A stretch of DNA of 64,000 bases, taken from Neoroseomonas terrae. GTDB taxonomy: Bacteria; Pseudomonadota; Alphaproteobacteria; Acetobacterales; Acetobacteraceae. This document shows, one piece after another, positions 57,817 to 64,000 of this stretch (positions are counted from its first letter, which is position 1; every line of letters begins with the position of its first letter). The notes under the pieces were generated by a model. The model saw only the letters and a program-made list of their open reading frames with translations. It had not been told where the DNA came from and ran no database searches. Location of the stretch: assembly GCF_018129025.1 (NCBI RefSeq), contig NZ_JAAEDI010000008.1:124001-188000 (forward strand), written 5' to 3'. Position numbers and translations under genes: made by a program.

Positions 57817-58659
57817 TCACGCCTTGCCGGGCGACCAGCCGTAGATCTTCTGGATCGTGCCGCCCATCAGCGCCGCGCGCTCGGTATCCGTCAGGCGATC
57901 CTTCTGGAGGAAGGGATCGACGCCCTGCGCGTAGGTCAGGAAGGCCGTCGCGCGCGTCCAGTCGGTGCCCCACATGCAGCGGTCGAAGCCGAAAGCGTCG
58001 AAGATGCGCGCCAGCGGGTCCCAGATGTCGGGGAACGGATAGCCCTTGTGGGAGAGCGTGCCGGCGCCGCTGATCTTCACCGCGACGTTGTCGTGCTTCG
58101 CGAGTGCGAGCAACTGAGGCATGGCCGACCAGGGCTCGGCCGGCACCGGCGGCTCGAAGGGCTGTTGCAGGCCGAGATGATCGATCACCAGCCGCGTGCC
58201 GGGATGCTTCGCGGCCATCGCCGCCACTTGGTCCAGCCGGCCCCAGCACAGCAGGTTCACCGGCAGGCCGTGGCGCCCCGCGGCCGCGAGCGTCCGGTTG
58301 ATGCCGGGATCGTCGGGGTCCGTGGTCAGTTCGTCATTCATCATGATGCGGATGCCGACGGTGCCGTCGGTCTTCGCCCAGTCGGCGACAACCTCCTCGA
58401 CCGCAGGGTTCTGCGTGTCGACGGGCTTCACCAGCGCGAAGCGCGTGGGATGCGCCGCCCGCACCGTCAGGGCATAGGACGCATCGAAGCGGTACATGGC
58501 GAAGATCGACACGATAATCGCGCCATCCACGCCGACGGCGTCCATCGCCTTCACCATGTCGTCGCCAGTGACCTCGGGCGGCCCGTGCAGCGCGCCGACC
58601 CAGGGGCGACCCGGGTGGTTGCGCTCATAGACATGCACCTGGACATCGACGATCGGCAT
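57817..58659 (-). CDS. Amidohydrolase 2 family metal-dependent hydrolase
   Basis: 280 residues. Barrel with the metal-site start VDVQVHVYER (HxH-like position shows Q-V-H), a conserved VIDHLGLQ strand and the late WGTDW motif. This is the amidohydrolase-related group that includes 2-pyrone-4,6-dicarboxylate lactonase and decarboxylases. A lactone or ester hydrolase role fits the Baeyer-Villiger neighbours. The first strand has VQVH where many members show D-x-H-x-H, so metal binding may differ. Confidence 0.85.
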   Translation of the reverse strand: MPIVDVQVHVYERNHPGRPWVGALHGPPEVTGDDMVKAMDAVGVDGAIIVSIFAMYRFDASYALTVRAAHPTRFALVKPVDTQNPAVEEVVADWAKTDGTVGIRIMMNDELTTDPDDPGINRTLAAAGRHGLPVNLLCWGRLDQVAAMAAKHPGTRLVIDHLGLQQPFEPPVPAEPWSAMPQLLALAKHDNVAVKISGAGTLSHKGYPFPDIWDPLARIFDAFGFDRCMWGTDWTRATAFLTYAQGVDPFLQKDRLTDTERAALMGGTIQKIYGWSPGKA

Positions 58660-58787
58660 GGCCTCGTTTCCCCTTGCGGCATCGAACGCTACGCAGGGGC
58701 GGCCGGCGCATCAAGGCCGCGCGATGTCGTCTTGCAGCGCCGCGCGGAGCGCGGGAGACTTGGGGCAAACCAAGGAAGCGATCCGCA

Positions 58788-60452
58788 ATGTCCCCTGACG
58801 CGAACCCCGCATCCGCCCCGCCCAGGACCGTTGACGCGCTGGTGATCGGCGCCGGCTTCGCCGGGTTGTACCAGTTGCATTGCCTGCGTGACCGGCTGGG
58901 CCTGTCGGTCCAGGTGCTCGAGGCCGGCGGTGGCGTCGGCGGCACCTGGTACTGGAACCGCTATCCCGGCGCGCGCTGCGATTCCGAAAGCCATTCCTAC
59001 GCCTACTACTTTGACGAGGCGCTGTTGCAGGACTGGGAATGGTCGGAACGCTATCCCGGCCAGGCCGAGATCCTGCGCTACCTGAACCACGTTGCGGACC
59101 GCTTCGACCTGAGGCGGAACATCCGGCTGAACGCACGCGTCACCTCGGCGGAATACGATGCGGCGGGCAATCGCTGGCGTGTGCGCACGGAGGATGGCAG
59201 CCACTACGTCACGACCTGGCTGATCACCGCGGTCGGCTGCCTGTCCGCGGCGAATGTGCCGAACATCCCTGGCCGCGACGATTTCGCCGGGCAGTGGTAC
59301 CACACCGGCCAGTGGCCGCATGAGGGCGTGGACTTCACCGGCAAGCGCGTCGGCATGGTCGGCACGGGATCGACCGGCATCCAGGCCGCGCCAGTGATCG
59401 CGGAAACCGCGACGCATCTGACGGTGTTCCAGCGCACCGCGAACTACTCGATCCCCGCGCGCAATGCGAAGCTGACGGACGAATTCAAGGCCTGGGCACG
59501 CGCGAATACCGGCGAGATCCGCCAAGTGATGCACAGCTCGGTCAACGGCCATCCTTGGCTGGTCGCGGAGCGCAAGGTGGGCGACGTGACGCCCGAGGAA
59601 CGCGAGGCGATCTACCAGCAGGGTTGGGATCATGGCGGCCTGCGCTTCCGCGCGAATTTCCGCGACCTGCTGACCGACAAGGCGGCGAACGACACGGCGG
59701 CCGAGTTCCTGCGCGCGCAGATCCGCAAGGTGGTGAAGGACCCGAAGACGGCGGCGGTACTGTCCGACATCGACCACCCCTTCGCGACCAAGCGCCCGCC
59801 GATCGACAGCTACTATTTCGAGACCTTCAACCGCGACAACGTCTCGTTGGTGGATCTGCGCGAGAGCCCGATCGAACGCATCACGCCGAACGGCATCCTG
59901 ACATCGGACGGCACCGAGCATCCGCTCGACATCATCGTCTTCGCCACGGGCTTCGACGCGATGACGGGGCCGTTGCTGCGCATGGACATCACCGGCCGCG
60001 ACGGGCTGACACTGGCCGAGGCGTGGCGGGAAGGGCCCAAGACCTATCTCGGCCTGCAGGTCGTGAGATTCCCGAACCTGTTCACCCTCACCGGGCCGGG
60101 AAGCCCGTCCGTGCTGACCAACATGCCCGTCTGCATCGAGCAGCATGTCGAATGGGTCACCGGCTGCATCGCGCATCTGCGTGCCAATGGCGTGCGGACC
60201 ATCGAGCCCGCGCCGGACGCCGTGGACCGCTGGGTCGCGCATGTGAACGACGCGGCGAATGCCACGCTGATGCCGCAGGCCGGGCATTCCTGGTATCTGG
60301 GCGCGAACGTACCGGGTAAGCCGCGGGTCTTCATGCCTTACGCGGGTGGCATGGCGCGGTATCGCGCGACCTGCGCCGATGTGGCGGCGCGGGGCTATGA
60401 TGGGTTCGTCCTCGGCACCGCCGGGGCGCTGGAGACGATCGATGAACGATGA
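58788..60452 (+). CDS. Flavin-containing (Baeyer-Villiger type) monooxygenase, copy 1
   Basis: 554 residues from the ATG at 58788 (AAGGAAG nine bases upstream). FAD fold GAGFAG at 21-26, GGTWYWNRYPGARCDSES, the Baeyer-Villiger fingerprint FAGQWYHTGQWP at 166-177 (FxGxxxHxxxWP), and NADPH motif GTGSTG. Such enzymes insert oxygen next to a ketone to give esters or lactones. Its 3' end overlaps the aminopeptidase start by 11 bases. Confidence 0.93.
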   Translation: MSPDANPASAPPRTVDALVIGAGFAGLYQLHCLRDRLGLSVQVLEAGGGVGGTWYWNRYPGARCDSESHSYAYYFDEALLQDWEWSERYPGQAEILRYLNHVADRFDLRRNIRLNARVTSAEYDAAGNRWRVRTEDGSHYVTTWLITAVGCLSAANVPNIPGRDDFAGQWYHTGQWPHEGVDFTGKRVGMVGTGSTGIQAAPVIAETATHLTVFQRTANYSIPARNAKLTDEFKAWARANTGEIRQVMHSSVNGHPWLVAERKVGDVTPEEREAIYQQGWDHGGLRFRANFRDLLTDKAANDTAAEFLRAQIRKVVKDPKTAAVLSDIDHPFATKRPPIDSYYFETFNRDNVSLVDLRESPIERITPNGILTSDGTEHPLDIIVFATGFDAMTGPLLRMDITGRDGLTLAEAWREGPKTYLGLQVVRFPNLFTLTGPGSPSVLTNMPVCIEQHVEWVTGCIAHLRANGVRTIEPAPDAVDRWVAHVNDAANATLMPQAGHSWYLGANVPGKPRVFMPYAGGMARYRATCADVAARGYDGFVLGTAGALETIDER

Positions 60453-61695
60453 CGTGGCCGCCGGCGCGGCGCTGACCTTCGAGCAGCGGCTCGACCGCCT
60501 GGCGGAGATCGCCGTGCGCGTCGGACTGAACATCGCGCCCGGGCAGGAAGTGGTGATGACCGCCTCGGTCGAGGCGCTGGACCTGTCGCGACGCATCACC
60601 GAGAAAGCCTACAAGGCTGGCGCGTCCCTGGTGACGGGGCTGCTGTCGGATGATCGCGCGGCGCTGGCGCGGTATCGCTACGCCAGCGACGATGCCTTCG
60701 ACACCGCCCCTGGCTGGTTGTTCGACGGCATGGCGGCGGCCTTCCGCGGCGGCGCGGCGCGGCTCGCCGTCGTGGGCGACGATCCGACGCTGCTGGCGAA
60801 TGAAGATCCCGAGAAGGTCGCCCGTGCCAATCGTGCGCGGTCGAAGGCGTATCAGCCGGCACTGGAACTCATCACGACCTCGACCATCAACTGGTCGCTG
60901 GTGGCTGCGGCGACGCCGGCCTGGGCCGAGACCGTGTTCCCGGATGACGCACCGGACGTCGCGCTGGCGAAGCTGTGGGATGCGATCTTCAAGGCGTCCC
61001 GCGTCGATGCGCCCGATCCGGTCGCCGCCTGGGCCGACCACAACGCCGCGCTGATGCGCCGCCGCTCCATGCTGAACGACAAGCGCTTCCGCGCGCTGCA
61101 GTTCCGCGGGCCGGGCACTGATCTGCGCGTCGGCCTCGCGGACGGCCATGCTTGGATGGGCGGCGCGAGCCCCGCAAAGAACGGCATCAGCGGCAACCCG
61201 AACATCCCGACCGAGGAAGTCTTCACCACCCCGCACGCCGCGATGACCGAGGGCGTTGTGCGCGCGACGAAGCCGCTCGCCTACCAGGGCACGCTGATCC
61301 GTGACATCGAGGTGCGCTTCGAGGGCGGCCGCATCGTGCAGAGCCATGCCAGCAGCGGTGCCGCCGTGCTGGAACGCATGATCGGCACCGATGACGGCGC
61401 GCGGCGCCTGGGCGAGGTCGCGCTGGTGCCGCATTCCAACCCGATCTCGCAGAGCGGTGTGCTGTTCTTCAACACGCTGTTCGACGAGAACGCGGCCTGC
61501 CACATCGCGCTCGGCCAGGCCTATTCCAAGTGCTTCGTGCGCGATGATCTCAGCGCATCCGAACTCGACGCCGCCGGCGCGAACCGGTCGCTCATCCATG
61601 TCGACTGGATGATCGGTTCCGCCGAGACCGATGTCGACGGCGTGCACGACGATGGCCGCGCGGAGCCGCTGATGCGCCGCGGTGAGTGGGTGTAG
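60442..61695 (+). CDS. M29 family aminopeptidase (AmpS-like)
   Basis: 417 residues. Typical blocks: RLAEIAVRVGLNIAPGQEVV at the start, NIPTEEVFTTP with a metal-binding Glu, HIALGQAYSKC and LIHVDWMIGS near the end. These are cobalt/zinc aminopeptidases of the M29 group; some relatives in degradation clusters act on other small amides or are 2,5-dihydroxypyridine dioxygenases. Sits between the two monooxygenases, overlapping the first. Confidence 0.88.
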   Translation: MNDDVAAGAALTFEQRLDRLAEIAVRVGLNIAPGQEVVMTASVEALDLSRRITEKAYKAGASLVTGLLSDDRAALARYRYASDDAFDTAPGWLFDGMAAAFRGGAARLAVVGDDPTLLANEDPEKVARANRARSKAYQPALELITTSTINWSLVAAATPAWAETVFPDDAPDVALAKLWDAIFKASRVDAPDPVAAWADHNAALMRRRSMLNDKRFRALQFRGPGTDLRVGLADGHAWMGGASPAKNGISGNPNIPTEEVFTTPHAAMTEGVVRATKPLAYQGTLIRDIEVRFEGGRIVQSHASSGAAVLERMIGTDDGARRLGEVALVPHSNPISQSGVLFFNTLFDENAACHIALGQAYSKCFVRDDLSASELDAAGANRSLIHVDWMIGSAETDVDGVHDDGRAEPLMRRGEWV

Positions 61696-61700
61696 CGCCG

Positions 61701-63305
61701 ATGAGCGAGCCGGACTTCGACGCCATCATCATCGGCGCCGGCATGTCCGGCATGTACCAGCTGCTGCGGCTGCGCGAGCTCGGCCTCAAGGTGCGTGTCT
61801 TCGAGGCCGGCACGGGCGTCGGCGGCACCTGGTACTGGAACCGCTACCCGGGCGCGCGGTTCGATTCCGAAAGCTACTCCTACGGATTCTCCTTCTCGAA
61901 GGAGTTGCTGGAGGAGTGGAGCTGGTCCGAGCATTTCGCGCCGCAGCCGGAGACGCTGCGCTACCTGAACCACGTCGCCGACCGCTTCGACCTGCGGCGC
62001 GACATCCAGTTCCGCAGCCGCGTTGCCAGCGCGGCGTGGCGCGAGGCGACGCGCGACTGGGAGATCGCGCTGGATGACGGCAGCGCGCACACCGCGCGCT
62101 TCCTTATTACCGCGGTCGGGCCACTCTCGGCGCCGACGCTGCCCAACATCGAGGGGCGCGACAGCTTCGACGGCCAGTCCTTCCATACCTCCCGCTGGCC
62201 GCATGAGGGCGTGGACTTCGCCGGCAAGCGCGTGGCGGTGATCGGCACCGGTGCGACCGGCGTGCAGACCATCCAGGAAGTGGCGAAGACGGCGGCGACG
62301 CTGACGGTCTTCCAGCGCACGCCCAACTGGTGCGCGCCGTTGCACAATGCCCCGATCACCGAGGCGGAGCAGGCGGGCATCAAGGCTTCTTACCCGGAGA
62401 TCTTCCGGCGCTGCGAGGAGACCTTCTCCTGCTTCCTGCACACGCCCGACCCGCGCGGCACCTTCGAGGTCACGGCGGAGGAGCGCGAAGCGTTCCTCGA
62501 AAAGCTGTATGGCGAGCCGGGTTTCGGCATCTGGGTCGGGCTCTATCGCGACATGCTGACCGACCCGGCGGCGAACGCGATCGTCTCCGACTTCATCGCT
62601 CGCAAGATCCGCAGCCGCGTGACGGACCCCGCCACGGCCGAGAAGCTGATCCCGACCAACCACGGCTTTGGCACCCGCCGCGTGCCGCTCGAGACGCGCT
62701 ACTACGAGGTCTACAACCAGCCAAACGTCACACTCGTCGACATCCGCGAGACGCCGATCGAACGCATCACGCCGACCGGTATCCGCACGAGCGGCGGCGA
62801 CCATGAATTCGACATCATCGTTTTCGCCACCGGCTTCGATGCGCTGACAGGGTCCTTCGACCGCATCGACATCCGCGGCATCGATGGTCGCAGCCTGAAG
62901 CAGGCCTGGACGGGGGGCGCGCGCACGCTCGTCGGCATGATGGCGGAGGAGGTGTTTCCCAACCTGCTGATGCTGCTCGGGCCGCATACGGCGCTCGGCA
63001 ACATTCCCCGCAGCATCGAATACAACGTGGATTGGGTGACGCGGCTGGTCGCGCATGCGCATGCGCACGGCCTGACCCGTGTCGCGGCGCGGCCGGAAGC
63101 GGTGACGGCCTGGATGGACCACGTCATGGCCATCGGGGAGGGGCTGCTGTCGAACCAGGTGGATTCCTGGTTTACCGGCGTGAACCGCAATGTCGCGGGC
63201 AAGCATATCCGCACCATCGCGCGGTACAGCGGCAGCGCACCCGACTATCGCGCGCGCTGCGAGGAGATCGCGCGCGGCGGCTACGGGGAGCTGAGCCTCG
63301 CCTAG
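61701..63305 (+). CDS. Flavin-containing (Baeyer-Villiger type) monooxygenase, copy 2
   Basis: 534 residues from the ATG at 61701, five bases after the aminopeptidase stop. GAGMSG near the start, GGTWYWNRYPGARFDSES, fingerprint FDGQSFHTSRWP at 156-167 and NADPH motif GTGATG. Clearly homologous to copy 1 along its length but with a different middle section around 210-290, so substrate range probably differs. Confidence 0.93.
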   Translation: MSEPDFDAIIIGAGMSGMYQLLRLRELGLKVRVFEAGTGVGGTWYWNRYPGARFDSESYSYGFSFSKELLEEWSWSEHFAPQPETLRYLNHVADRFDLRRDIQFRSRVASAAWREATRDWEIALDDGSAHTARFLITAVGPLSAPTLPNIEGRDSFDGQSFHTSRWPHEGVDFAGKRVAVIGTGATGVQTIQEVAKTAATLTVFQRTPNWCAPLHNAPITEAEQAGIKASYPEIFRRCEETFSCFLHTPDPRGTFEVTAEEREAFLEKLYGEPGFGIWVGLYRDMLTDPAANAIVSDFIARKIRSRVTDPATAEKLIPTNHGFGTRRVPLETRYYEVYNQPNVTLVDIRETPIERITPTGIRTSGGDHEFDIIVFATGFDALTGSFDRIDIRGIDGRSLKQAWTGGARTLVGMMAEEVFPNLLMLLGPHTALGNIPRSIEYNVDWVTRLVAHAHAHGLTRVAARPEAVTAWMDHVMAIGEGLLSNQVDSWFTGVNRNVAGKHIRTIARYSGSAPDYRARCEEIARGGYGELSLA

Positions 63306-63368
63306 CCCCCCGCCTTGACCGCCGCGCAGCCCGCTCCCTAGCCTGCCGCCCACCTTCCGGAGAGCGTC

Positions 63369-64000
63369 ATGGCCAGGCATCATTTCCATCCGACCCGCTA
63401 CTACAACGCGATCGGCACGGCCGAGCCATGCCTGCGCGTCGCCGATGGCGACACGGTCGTTACCGACACGGTCGACGCATCCGGCCTTGATGGACGGGAG
63501 GTCGCGGTCGCAAGCCGCCCTAACCCGATGACCGGGCCCTTCTTCATCGAGGGTGCGGAACCCGGCGACACGCTCGCTGTGCGTATCGACCGGCTGACGC
63601 CCAACCGCGCGACCGGCTGGACCTTCTCGCCGCTCGCCCTGACCGTGCTGGATCCGGCGGCGATCGTCGACCGGCCATCGCCGCAGCGCGTCGTATGGGA
63701 CATCGACCAGGCGGCCGGCACGGTGAAGCTGCAGCAGCCGCCGAAGGGTCTGGAGGGCTTTGCGCCCCCGATCCAGCCGATGATCGGCTGCTTCGGCGTC
63801 GCCCCCGCCGGCGGCCAGGCGCTGTCCACCGCCACCAGCGCGCAGAATGGCGGCAACATGGACTACCGGCTGTTCGCGCCGGGCACGACGGCGTGGTTCC
63901 CAGTCTCGGTGCCGGGCGCGCTGTTCTATCTGGGCGACGGCCATGCCTGTCAGGGCGATGGCGAGATCGTCGGAACCGGGATCGAGACCTCCTTCGAGAT
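63369..64000 (+). CDS. Acetamidase/formamidase family protein, 3' end outside window
   Basis: The frame opens at ATG 63369 with GGAGAG upstream and runs to the window edge (about 210 residues seen). Signature stretches of the FmdA/AmdA family: MTGPFFIEGAEPGDTLAVRI, QPMIGCFGVAPAGG and the FYLGDGHACQGDGEI block with its His and acidic residues. These enzymes hydrolyse short amides to ammonia and a carboxylate. It follows the monooxygenase cluster and may belong to the same degradation unit. Confidence 0.9.
   Translation, partial: MARHHFHPTRYYNAIGTAEPCLRVADGDTVVTDTVDASGLDGREVAVASRPNPMTGPFFIEGAEPGDTLAVRIDRLTPNRATGWTFSPLALTVLDPAAIVDRPSPQRVVWDIDQAAGTVKLQQPPKGLEGFAPPIQPMIGCFGVAPAGGQALSTATSAQNGGNMDYRLFAPGTTAWFPVSVPGALFYLGDGHACQGDGEIVGTGIETSFE

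Overview
The window is GC-rich, alphaproteobacterial chromosomal DNA. The F1 ATP synthase block lies in the order atpH-atpA-atpG-atpD-atpC without the F0 genes. An mdh-sucC-sucD-sucA-sucB cluster, a type III-fold ornithine/lysine decarboxylase and the general gene style all suggest Rhodospirillales, probably Acetobacteraceae (Roseomonas-like). The taxon is an inference from gene order and composition.

Bases 1-22967 hold a siderophore-type locus. A rightward, tightly coupled operon starts inside a giant PKS/NRPS protein whose N-terminus lies outside the window (KR-ACP-Cy-A with a methyltransferase-like insert-PCP-Cy-PCP). It continues with a second PKS (KS, degenerate AT, methyltransferase, degenerate KR, ACP), an Irp3/PchG-like thiazolinyl imine reductase, an SAM methyltransferase, a type II thioesterase, and an RND adaptor/pump pair. 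Facing it on the minus strand are a TonB-dependent receptor and an FptX/RhtX-like permease. Together they look like manufacture, export and re-import of a thiazoline metallophore related to yersiniabactin, pyochelin and micacocidin, but with a polyketide starter instead of free salicylate.

Bases 23067-36000 are mostly housekeeping on the minus strand: an HD phosphohydrolase, a DUF2147-like secreted protein, a small coiled-coil protein, the TCA cluster sucB, sucA, sucD, sucC and mdh, a basic repeat-rich secreted protein, ZapE, and an RraA-like aldolase. A TauE/SafE permease on the plus strand lies in between. Bases 36142-42232 are the ATP synthase genes and a di-iron ferritin-like protein. Bases 42233-56372 hold a long decarboxylase leader with a possible gene relic, the decarboxylase, a GatB/YqeY protein, carA (with an unusual N-terminal helix-turn-helix), an insert of five small or accessory genes, carB, greA, threonine dehydratase, an Lrp-type regulator, thioredoxin reductase and a LysR regulator.

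A candidate small RNA with a strong terminator lies at about 56490-56592. The right end (57000-64000) is a catabolic island: an SDR, an amidohydrolase, two Baeyer-Villiger monooxygenases separated by an M29 aminopeptidase, and the start of an acetamidase/formamidase. Several long intergenic gaps share a small family of palindromic repeats. I saw no tRNA, rRNA, insertion sequence or CRISPR array.
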